Shown piece after piece: positions 1-6,251 of a stretch of 12,390 nt of DNA. Within the stretch, counting starts at the first letter, position 1; every line of letters starts with the position of its first letter. A model generated the notes under the pieces. That model was not told the origin of the DNA and made no database searches. It worked only from the letters and a program-made list of their open reading frames with translations. The DNA is from JBEIUL01 sp044356865 (GTDB taxonomy: Bacteria > Planctomycetota > Phycisphaerae > Phycisphaerales > SM1A02). The DNA is taken from NCBI GenBank assembly GCA_044356865.1, contig JBIKVN010000081.1, forward strand, positions 1 through 12,390, in the 5' to 3' direction. Both the position numbers and the translations under genes were made by a program.

Positions 1-441
1 CTGGAAGCTCTCGGTGCCGGCGATCGGCACCTCCTGGACGATGAACTCGTCCATGTCGGCGAACTCGCCCGAGATCGTGCCGTCGACGTCGACCGCTCCC
101 CGCTCGGGCACGGTGACCGGCGGGGCGACCTCGCGGACATAGCCTTCCTTCGAGAAGACCAGCGTGTAGGTGCCGGGCGCGAGCCCCTCGATCGCGTAGC
201 GGCCGTCGTCCCCGGCGGTCACCGTGCGGCCGGTCTCGATGACGGTCACGGTGGCCCGGGCGAGCGGGGCGTTGAACTCGCGGTCGAAGATCGTGCCGCG
301 GACCGTGCCGCCGGCCGGCACCGCGGCCACGGGCGGCGGAGGCGGCGGCGGCGGAGGCGACTGCCGGCCCCACGCGGAGCCCGCGAAGAGCGGACCCGCG
401 GCGAGCGCCACGAGGAACCTCGTTCGCGGAAACTCGCTCAC
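1..441 (-). CDS. Probable TonB-dependent receptor, N-terminal part (carboxypeptidase-regulatory-like domain), cut by window edge
   Basis: Only the first 147 codons lie in the window and the frame stays open to base 1. The start is a GTG (441-439) that overlaps the stop of the upstream TPR-like gene as GTGA, which implies translational coupling. Residues 1-26 look like a signal peptide (basic start, then FLVALAAGPLFAGSAWG). A run of nine prolines (29-37) follows. Residues about 45-125 have the beta-sandwich pattern of carboxypeptidase-regulatory-like domains: GTIFD, then DDGRYAIEGLAPGTYTL, then KEGY. After it comes an acidic stretch ending DEFIVQEV..GTESF, which resembles the segment between this domain and the plug of outer-membrane TonB-dependent receptors. 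The export signal and the domain are seen directly. The receptor identity is inferred, because plug and barrel lie outside the window. A different surface protein with this domain remains possible. Confidence 0.65.
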   Translation of the reverse strand, partial: MSEFPRTRFLVALAAGPLFAGSAWGRQSPPPPPPPPPVAAVPAGGTVRGTIFDREFNAPLARATVTVIETGRTVTAGDDGRYAIEGLAPGTYTLVFSKEGYVREVAPPVTVPERGAVDVDGTISGEFADMDEFIVQEVPIAGTESFQ

Positions 442-1667
442 CAAGGATCACCCAACGCTTGGCGAATCGCCTCGGCCTTCTCGCGGAACGCGGCGTCGGG
501 TTCGACCCCGGCCACGGCCATCGAGACGCAGGTCGCGGAGAGGTCCACGGCCCGCGGTCGGCTGTTGGGATTCACGGCACCCTCGTCCAAGGCCCGGCGG
601 TACGACTCCAGGGCCTTCGTTCCCTCCCCCATCGCCGCCCACGCCGAGCCCAGGGCCCGCAGCGCCGCGGCGCGATCGATGTCGATGATGCGCTCCCGAC
701 CCTCGTCGTAGATCCGGCCGGCGTTCCCGGCGTCGGCCTTCGCCTCGGCGACCTCGCCCGCCCGGAAGCGGACGGCGGCGAGACGGGCGTCGATCGCGCA
801 GCGAATGTCGGGAAGCCAAGTCGCGGCGGCGACGCGGTCGCGGGCCTCGGCCAGTTCGGCCCTTGCCCGCGGCTGGTCCCCCCGCTTCACCGAGGTGTCG
901 GCCATACGGGCGAGCGTCTCGACCGGGATCGAGACGGGCAGCTTCTCGAAACTCTTCCGGATGCGGGCGTCAAGCTCGGCCCGGCGGGCCGGATCGCTCC
1001 ACTGGGCCTCGAGCAGCTCGACATACCCGTCGAGGGCGAGCCGCACGAGTTCGAACCGCCCCGCCGCCGCCAGCCCGTCGAGTCCGGCGAGCGACTCGGC
1101 GAATGAATCGGCGGCGAGGGCCTTGGCGGCGGTGAGCTTGCCGGCCTCCTCGGGCAACGCGCCCTTCGCGAGTTCCTCGGCCCGCTCGGCCTCGCCGAGC
1201 CGCACGAGGGCCTTCGCCACCGCCAGCCGCACGCGGTCGCGACGCCACTCGACCTGCGTGTCGGCCACCCGCTCGGCGACCGTGAGGAACTTCCGGGCCG
1301 TCTCGACCTCGCCCGCCGCGGCGAAGCGACCGGCGATCTCGGCCAGGGCCGTGCCCTTGCGCCACCCCTCGATCCGCAATGCCTGGATGCCCGCCCGCTG
1401 GCGCTCGCCGATCTCGAGGTAGCCGAGCGAGGCGATCTCCTCGGCCTTGGCCCGGTCGTTGGCGTGGGGCTGGCGGGGAATGGCCGCGGCCACCTCGAAG
1501 GCGAAGTCGAGCCAGGCCGGTCGCCAATCCTGTCGCCAGTCGGGTCGCCAGTCAGGTCGCAGGTCCGGGGCCGGAGCCTCGGGCGACGCTGCCGCGGGCG
1601 GCGCCGCCGGCGGAGTCGCGGGCGCACCGATCGCGACGAGCACGGTCAGGAGGAGGGACGCGCTCAT
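438..1667 (-). CDS. Exported TPR-like helical-repeat protein
   Basis: The protein has 409 residues from the ATG at 1667. I chose this start because it opens directly into a signal-like segment (MSASLLLTVLVAIGAPA). The frame stays open upstream to 1853, but that part runs through the terminator hairpin of the neighbouring gene and looks non-coding. A Pro/Ala-rich stretch (18-35) leads into a tryptophan-rich repeat, RPDWRPDWRQDWRPAW (37-52). The rest is alpha-helical with TPR-like units near 105-135, 144-170, 265-312 and 332-362 (for example ALRALGSAWAAMGEGTKALE). Such repeats usually bind proteins, and this one would act in the periplasm or at the envelope. Its stop overlaps the GTG of the probable TonB-dependent receptor, so the two are probably made together and may interact. 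I do not recognise a specific family or substrate. There is no clear Shine-Dalgarno sequence. Confidence 0.8.
   Translation of the reverse strand: MSASLLLTVLVAIGAPATPPAAPPAAASPEAPAPDLRPDWRPDWRQDWRPAWLDFAFEVAAAIPRQPHANDRAKAEEIASLGYLEIGERQRAGIQALRIEGWRKGTALAEIAGRFAAAGEVETARKFLTVAERVADTQVEWRRDRVRLAVAKALVRLGEAERAEELAKGALPEEAGKLTAAKALAADSFAESLAGLDGLAAAGRFELVRLALDGYVELLEAQWSDPARRAELDARIRKSFEKLPVSIPVETLARMADTSVKRGDQPRARAELAEARDRVAAATWLPDIRCAIDARLAAVRFRAGEVAEAKADAGNAGRIYDEGRERIIDIDRAAALRALGSAWAAMGEGTKALESYRRALDEGAVNPNSRPRAVDLSATCVSMAVAGVEPDAAFREKAEAIRQALGDPW
1519..1566 (-). repeat. Four-copy 12-base in-frame tandem repeat
   Basis: Four imperfect 12-base units with consensus GGTCGCCAGTCN on the plus strand lie inside the TPR-like gene. 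Being a multiple of three, they encode the repeated tetrapeptide W-R-P/Q-D (residues 37-52) just after the signal and Pro/Ala linker. The array could change copy number by slippage without breaking the frame. Confidence 0.75.
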
Positions 1668-1691
1668 GGAGGATCTCGGTCGTCGTTCAGC

Positions 1692-1743
1692 CGGAAGAAA
1701 TGGGCCGTCCGGCGGGGAAGGCGGTTCCACCGCCGGACGGCCC
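1692..1743 (-). terminator. Intrinsic-type terminator of the beta-helix gene
   Basis: A perfect 14-bp inverted repeat (GGGCCGTCCGGCGG at 1702-1715 with its complement at 1730-1743) has a 14-base loop. Read on the minus strand, the stem starts about 34 bases after the stop of the beta-helix gene and is followed by ATTTCTTCC, a short T-rich run. An outer 5-bp pair (1685-1689 with 1744-1748) could extend it. It separates the beta-helix gene from the TPR/receptor pair, although it may allow some read-through. Confidence 0.7.
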
Positions 1744-1776
1744 TGAACATGCACGCGACTCCCGTCGCGATCGGAC

Positions 1777-3495
1777 TCAGTTGCAGAAGCCCCAGCTGCC
1801 GAGGAGGATCGTGAGATCCGATCCGCCGGTGGTGCCGTCACCGTCGAGGTCACCGGTCGCCGTGCCCCAGCCGCCGAGCAGGACGGTCAGGTCGGAGGCC
1901 AGCACGCTGTTGTCCCCGTCGAAGTCCGCCGGGCAGGGCAGGGCATCGACGACGCAGTCGTTGCGGGCCGTCATGCCGAAGGCGTCCGAGGCCGACCAGC
2001 CGCAGAGCCAGTTGGCGTCGGAAGCGAACGCCCCGCGGAACTGGGCCGGGGTGTAGAACCCGTTGTTCGGGGCCGCACCGACGCTGGTGACGGCCGCGTT
2101 GCGGGCCCGGGGATCGAGGTTCAGGACCGGCTGCATGACGAGCGAGCCGAACACCACGGCGTTCGGGCCGCGGGTGATGCCCGCGATCGGCATGTTCGCG
2201 GCGTCGTTGCCGGCGTTCACGTTGCTGTTCTTCGGGTTGAAGACGCCGACCTGGTTCGCGATGGTGTACGCGCTCGCGTTCTGGTTGCGGAACATCACGC
2301 TGTCCTTGATCTCGGCGAGCTTGCCGTCGACCTGCGCCGTGTAGTACTGGGCGGGGTTCGCCGGGGCGTTCACCGTCGAGTACGTGTTGAAGGCGGTGGT
2401 CCAGGTGTTGGCCCACGAGAGGGTCCCGTTGAAGCCGTAGCCCGCGCCGCCGTCGCCGTCGATGTTGTCGGCGGCCACCAGCCGCTCGCCGAGGTCCATG
2501 AAGATCGAGTTGCGGACCTGCATGCGGGCGTTGTCGCGCCAGGCGGTTCCGTGGTCGCCGGAGATCGGCTGGCCGATCACCGTCATGTTGTACAGCGTGC
2601 AGGTGGTCACCGGCTGCCAGTCGCTCTGCTCGGCGCCGTCGACCTCGATGGCGTTGTCGCCGACGCCCGAGCCCTGTTGCGCACCGACCGAGTGGCCCTG
2701 GACGATCAGGCCGAACTGGGCCCGGCCGCGCCAGCCCTGGTCGATGTCGAAACTGTCGTCGCCGATGTTCCAGATGGAGAAGTACTTGACGTCGACGGTG
2801 CCGCCCCAGATCTCGATGCCGTCATCGACGTTGTTCATGATCTCGAAGTGGCTGATCTCGGTCTGCCGGCCGATGCCGCCGAGCGAGATGCCGTTCAGCT
2901 CGTTGCCGAGGCCGACCACCTTGCCGCCGTAGCGGAGCGAGACGTACTGCAGGGCGCCGCTGTCGTCGTCGTCGTCGCCGCCGCCGTAGCGGACGTTCGG
3001 GTCGCCGACGAAGGCGGGAACGAGGCCTTCCATGTCGGCGACGTTGTTGGCGTTGAAGGTCGGGGTGTTGCCCGGGATCGCGTTCTCCGAGATGTAGCCC
3101 CGGCCCATGATGGTCACGTTGCCCCACTCGTTGCAGGAAGCCCGCCACGTGCCGGTCTTCGGGTCGCCGCCGGTCCAGGTGGCGACGTCGGCCTTCGAGG
3201 TGAAGATGATCGGGTTGTCGCGGGTGCCGATCGCGTTGATCTTCGCGCCGCGGCAGATCGCGAGGCTGCCGCCGAGGTTCGTGGTGCTGGCGATGATGGT
3301 GCCCGGCTCGATGGTGAGCGTGGCCCCGGGCAGCACGTAGATCTGCTGCTGCAGGTTGTAGGTGTTGTTCGCGGTCCAGGTGGTGCTGGTCGCGATGTTC
3401 GAGGCGACGAGGATCTCGGCCGCCCCGGCAGTGCCGGCGAGGGCCGCGCCCGCGAGGGCGACGACGAGGTTCTTGCTTGCGTTCCGGTTCTTCAT
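1777..3495 (-). CDS. Exported right-handed beta-helix protein with C-terminal GC-type dockerin
   Basis: The protein has 572 residues. The ATG is followed by a clear signal peptide (MKNRNASKNLVVALAGAALAGTAGA, cleavage near 25/26). Residues about 27-515 carry features of bacterial right-handed parallel beta-helix surface proteins: LPGATLTIEPGTII (55-69), then NPIIFTS, WGNVTIMGRG, SGALQYVSLRYGG (179-191), DDGIEIWGGTVDVKYFSIWN (224-243), and GDDSFDIDQGWRG (245-257). A five-Asp run (174-178) lies on one turn. Residues 521-572 form the dockerin tail, with two Ca-binding-type loops (DFDGDNSV and DLDGDGTT) bracketed by Cys. The product is presumably secreted and tethered or assembled through the tail; catalytic activity cannot be assigned. 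AGGA lies 11 bases and GAAAGA 3 bases before the ATG, neither ideal. It precedes the TPR and receptor genes on the same strand, suggesting one surface module. Confidence 0.85.
   Translation of the reverse strand: MKNRNASKNLVVALAGAALAGTAGAAEILVASNIATSTTWTANNTYNLQQQIYVLPGATLTIEPGTIIASTTNLGGSLAICRGAKINAIGTRDNPIIFTSKADVATWTGGDPKTGTWRASCNEWGNVTIMGRGYISENAIPGNTPTFNANNVADMEGLVPAFVGDPNVRYGGGDDDDDSGALQYVSLRYGGKVVGLGNELNGISLGGIGRQTEISHFEIMNNVDDGIEIWGGTVDVKYFSIWNIGDDSFDIDQGWRGRAQFGLIVQGHSVGAQQGSGVGDNAIEVDGAEQSDWQPVTTCTLYNMTVIGQPISGDHGTAWRDNARMQVRNSIFMDLGERLVAADNIDGDGGAGYGFNGTLSWANTWTTAFNTYSTVNAPANPAQYYTAQVDGKLAEIKDSVMFRNQNASAYTIANQVGVFNPKNSNVNAGNDAANMPIAGITRGPNAVVFGSLVMQPVLNLDPRARNAAVTSVGAAPNNGFYTPAQFRGAFASDANWLCGWSASDAFGMTARNDCVVDALPCPADFDGDNSVLASDLTVLLGGWGTATGDLDGDGTTGGSDLTILLGSWGFCN
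1798..1818. repeat. 21-base exact match shared by two dockerin-coding ends (copy 1)
   Basis: This stretch codes for the final helix (DLTILLG) of the beta-helix protein's dockerin. It is identical over 21 bases to 10244-10264 in the lectin-dockerin gene. It reflects shared ancestry or recombination between dockerin tails and is not a mobile element. Confidence 0.8.
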
Positions 3496-3812
3496 GGGTC
3501 TTTCGGTCCTTCTCGATGGTGTGAGCCCGCGGGCTCGGGTGAGACACTGCCCCCTGCGAATGCCGGCCCCGTCGCGGATCGGGACCGGCCGAACAACCTA
3601 CGACCGAGCGGCCTCCGTGCGATGAAGACCTGTCGAGCCTTGCGCCACGATGGCGTTCAGGCCGACCGGACTCCGAACGAACGGGCGGTAGCCTGAATGT
3701 CTTCGGTTTGCGCGGCGCTCAGACGGCGTGACCGCAGCGCTCGCTTGCGCGCAGCGAACGGTTCAGCGGAAGGCTGCGCTCAGGTTTCGTGAAGGAAGAG
3801 TCGGGACGGCGC
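3496..3812. other. Gene-free stretch of 317 bases between two dockerin-protein genes
   Basis: I see no convincing gene here. Reading the minus strand from 3812, it holds the 3' side of the propeller-dockerin gene: a weak hairpin (7-bp arms at 3773-3779 and 3749-3755, no T run) and a bulged near-palindrome around TGCGCGCA (3741-3757). After that comes the presumed promoter and 5' leader of the beta-helix gene. No clear -35/-10 pair was found. A 14-base perfect palindrome (3523-3536) lies just ahead of the beta-helix ATG. The codon pattern typical of this genome (GC-rich third positions in one frame) is absent, which supports non-coding status. Confidence 0.6.
3523..3536. promoter_or_regulatory. 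Perfect 14-base palindrome in the leader of the beta-helix gene
   Basis: GAGCCCGCGGGCTC is a perfect palindrome ending 28 bases before the ATG at 3495. Its position suits an operator, or a small leader hairpin whose centre would have to open. In DNA this rich in G and C, a chance palindrome is possible. Confidence 0.35.
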
Positions 3813-5012
3813 TCAGCCGCCGCACGGGCCCCACGCGCCGAGCATCGCGGTGAGGTCGGCCGGCCCGACGGTGCCGTCGCCGTCAAGATCCGCGGCTCCC
3901 CCGCCTCCCCAGCCGCCGAGGAGCGTCGCGAGATCCCCCGGCCCCACCGAACCGTCGCCGTCGAGGTCGGCCGGGCACGGCCATCCCACACGGAAGAGCA
4001 GCGATCGCGGATCGCCGCTCACCGTGAAGTCCATGCCGTAGACGACGATCTCGTTCGCGTCGCTGATCGCGATCGGGATCGAGAAGTCGCCGGGGAAGTA
4101 GAACCGACCCGGATCGACGAGCTCGGCGATGTTGTGCAGGGTCCCCGTCGGGTCCCACACCACGGGCACCGTCTTGAACGGCGCGACATCGGCCCAGCCG
4201 ACGATCCAGCCCGCCGCGTTCACGTCGTAGGCGACCGCCTTGAAGCCGAAGTCGGAAAGTACCTGCCAGCCTTGGCCGGGGCGGTGGACGATGGCGTTCG
4301 CGTTCGCCGGCACCGTACCGACCACGACGCCCGAGTCGTTCATCGCGAGGCCGAAGGTCTGCGTCGAGCCCGGCACCGGCCCGAGGTCGGAGACCGTGCC
4401 GTTGACCTGCCAGATCACCGCGCGATAGAGCCCCGCCGCGTACTCGGAGTGGCCGACGATGCGCCCGCTCGCGTCGATGTCGCGGGCGATCGAGCTGATC
4501 CCGCCGAGCGAGGGCAGCATCTGGTAGCCGCCCTTCGCGGTGTACCGCCAGACCCTCTCCGGATCGGTTCCCGGTTGGATGAAGGTCGCGAAGCCCGCGA
4601 CGGTTCCCGCGTCGTTGATCCCGACCGCGGTGCTGTAACTCCAGGTGCCGGGTGGCGCCGGCAGCGTGGTGAGCGCGCTCGTCGGCGACCAGGTCGCCGC
4701 CACCGTCCCGAGGGTCGGATGGCTGATGCGGCCCGCGACCGCGCCGGCCGCGTTGATCCCGATGCCGATGCTTTGCGTGGTGCCGGCGGGCACGTCGAGC
4801 GGCACCCGTCCGACACCGGGGTCGTAGCGCATCGCCCGCGTGATCGACTGGTACTGGAAGTCGCCCGAGACCTGGCCGGCCGCGTTGATCCGCTGGTTCA
4901 CCGCGGGCGGGTAGTTGCCGACAACCTCGACGGTGATGCCTCCGCCGGCCAAGGCCGACGCGGCGACGAGGAGCGGGATCGACGGGACGACGGCGTTCGG
5001 GACGGGGATCAT
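3813..5012 (-). CDS. Exported HAF-repeat (probable seven-bladed beta-propeller) protein with GC-type dockerin
   Basis: The protein has 399 residues from the ATG at 5012. A TTG nine bases upstream is in frame but lies inside a possible -10 box, so the ATG is preferred. Residues 1-23 form a signal-like segment (VVPSIPLLVAASALAGG). The body has seven repeats of the type [I/V/M]-N/D-x-x-G-x-[V/I]-x-G, beginning near residues 42, 86, 132, 179, 224, 264 and 316, about 45 residues apart (for example INAAGAVAG, INDAGTVAG, MNDSGVVVG). This is the signature of HAF-family extracellular repeats and fits a seven-bladed propeller. Residues 346-399 are the dockerin (DLDGDGSVGPGDL and DLDGDGTVGPADL, Cys at both ends). 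It is likely a secreted binding or scaffold protein; I cannot name a ligand. No Shine-Dalgarno sequence precedes the ATG, and translation may be leaderless. Confidence 0.8.
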   Translation of the reverse strand: MIPVPNAVVPSIPLLVAASALAGGGITVEVVGNYPPAVNQRINAAGQVSGDFQYQSITRAMRYDPGVGRVPLDVPAGTTQSIGIGINAAGAVAGRISHPTLGTVAATWSPTSALTTLPAPPGTWSYSTAVGINDAGTVAGFATFIQPGTDPERVWRYTAKGGYQMLPSLGGISSIARDIDASGRIVGHSEYAAGLYRAVIWQVNGTVSDLGPVPGSTQTFGLAMNDSGVVVGTVPANANAIVHRPGQGWQVLSDFGFKAVAYDVNAAGWIVGWADVAPFKTVPVVWDPTGTLHNIAELVDPGRFYFPGDFSIPIAISDANEIVVYGMDFTVSGDPRSLLFRVGWPCPADLDGDGSVGPGDLATLLGGWGGGGAADLDGDGTVGPADLTAMLGAWGPCGG

Positions 5013-5019
5013 CGAACCC

Positions 5020-5047
5020 AACCTACGGGCAGCCGAACCGCGGTCAA
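5020..5047 (-). promoter_or_regulatory. Candidate promoter of the propeller-dockerin gene (leaderless mRNA possible)
   Basis: On the minus strand TTGACC (5047-5042) is separated by 16 bases from TAGGTT (5025-5020). The -35 matches the sigma-70 consensus at five of six bases and the -10 at three. Transcription would begin about one base before the ATG at 5012, which agrees with the missing ribosome binding site. Planctomycete promoter rules are poorly known, so this is tentative. Confidence 0.4.
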
Positions 5048-5076
5048 GCCCGTTCCCCGGCGATCGACCGATTCCC

Positions 5077-6054
5077 TCAGGACTTGACGGCCTTCTCGCG
5101 GAGCCGGGCCTCGCTCGGCACCCGCACCCGGGTCACCAGGCCGCACTTCTCGAGACCGCGGATCACCAGCCAGCTCGAGTCGAACTGCCAACGGCCGAGG
5201 CCGTGACGGGCGCTCGTGGGAAAGGCGTGGTGGTTGTTGTGCCAACCCTCGCCGAAGGCCAGGATCCCGACGATCGGGTTGTTCCGGCTGTCGTCGCCCG
5301 ATCGATAGGGCTGCTTGCCCCACAGGTGGCAGATGCTGTTCACGCTCCAGGTGATGTGGTGCACCATGCACATCCGCAGCAGGCCGCCCCAGAGGAAGCC
5401 GAGGAAGGCCCCCCACCAGGATCCGGTGAGCAGCCCGCCGATCAGGGCCGGAAGGGCGAAGCCGAGAAAGACCCAGAGCAGGAACGTGCCGCTCAGGAGT
5501 CGCATGCGTCCGTCGGCGACGAGATCGGGCACATAGCGGTTCGGGTCGGTGTCTTCCGGACGCGTCACCAGCCACCCGAGGTGGGCATGGCCGAAGCTGC
5601 GGAGCCAGCCGCCGATCCCGTGCTCGCGGTGGGCGTTCGGCGAGTGCGGATCATGCTCGTGGTCGGAGTGCTTGTGGTGCTTGCGGTGGGTCGCGCACCA
5701 CCAGATCGCCGGACCCTGGCCCGCCATCGAGCCCAGGATGCCGAAGGTCCAGAAGACCACCGGGCTGGCTTCGAAGCTGCGGTGCGTGAACAGCCGGTGG
5801 TAGCCGATCGTGATGCCCATCCCGGTGAGCACGTAGAACACGAGGAGAACCCCGAGCTCGACGGGCCCGAACCAGCCACCGCCCCAGGCCTTCCACATCG
5901 CGAAGACCGCGACGATCGAGGGGACGATGACCGCGATCGCGGTGCCGATGCGGACCGCCTTCGGTACGGCGATGCCAGGTTCGTGGGGATCGGACGGGAC
6001 GGAGGGCGCGGGGGCGGCAGTCGGAACGATCGGCGGGTTTTCGAGAATCGACAC
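5077..6054 (-). CDS. Acyl-CoA / fatty acid desaturase (delta-9 type)
   Basis: This is a membrane di-iron enzyme of 325 residues that introduces a cis double bond into saturated fatty acyl chains, adjusting membrane fluidity. All three histidine boxes are present: HRLFTH (86-91), HRKHH (123-127) and HNNHH (272-276, in GEGWHNNHHAFP). The further ligand region HH..NSICH (232-243), typical of stearoyl-CoA-desaturase relatives, is also intact. Membrane segments lie near 35-58, 66-84, 99-118, 187-207 and 210-228, and the Pro-rich N-terminus is cytoplasmic. The length is normal for bacterial members. The GTG at 6054 is the most upstream start; no good Shine-Dalgarno sequence precedes it, so the first residues are uncertain. 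The gene is divergent from the GH13 gene and 64 bases upstream of the propeller gene on the same strand. Whether the substrate is acyl-CoA or a lipid-bound chain cannot be read from sequence. Confidence 0.92.
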   Translation of the reverse strand: MSILENPPIVPTAAPAPSVPSDPHEPGIAVPKAVRIGTAIAVIVPSIVAVFAMWKAWGGGWFGPVELGVLLVFYVLTGMGITIGYHRLFTHRSFEASPVVFWTFGILGSMAGQGPAIWWCATHRKHHKHSDHEHDPHSPNAHREHGIGGWLRSFGHAHLGWLVTRPEDTDPNRYVPDLVADGRMRLLSGTFLLWVFLGFALPALIGGLLTGSWWGAFLGFLWGGLLRMCMVHHITWSVNSICHLWGKQPYRSGDDSRNNPIVGILAFGEGWHNNHHAFPTSARHGLGRWQFDSSWLVIRGLEKCGLVTRVRVPSEARLREKAVKS

Positions 6055-6251
6055 GCAGGTTGCCTGGCGGGCCGGGACGACCCGTACGGAAGCGGAGGAG
6101 CGGATCGGGCGGACAGCCCGCCTGACCGGGGAGTTGGAAGGGTAGCGGAGCGGCGAACGGCCGCGGGATGATTCGGCTGATTCCGCGCGAGAAAATCGGG
6201 TTCCGCGTCCGCCGCGAGCCCGTATCGTGACCGCCCCCGACGGACCCCGCC
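6055..6251. promoter_or_regulatory. Divergent intergenic region between desaturase and GH13 genes
   Basis: These 197 bases must carry promoters for both directions. On the plus strand TATCGT (6223-6228) is a fair -10 match, with a poor -35 (TTCCGC, 6201-6206) 16 bases before it. GACGGA (6239-6244) is a weak ribosome binding site seven bases before the GH13 ATG. No clear promoter was seen for the desaturase. Confidence 0.35.

Noticed and set aside
2551..3696. Plus-strand frame rich in Asp/Val/Ala opposite the beta-helix gene
   Set aside because: The repetitive VADV/DVDV composition is the complement of the beta-helix codons, with no start signal.
3719..3991. Short minus-strand frame in the spacer and dockerin end
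   Set aside because: It shares its first half with dockerin code in the wrong frame and the rest looks non-coding.
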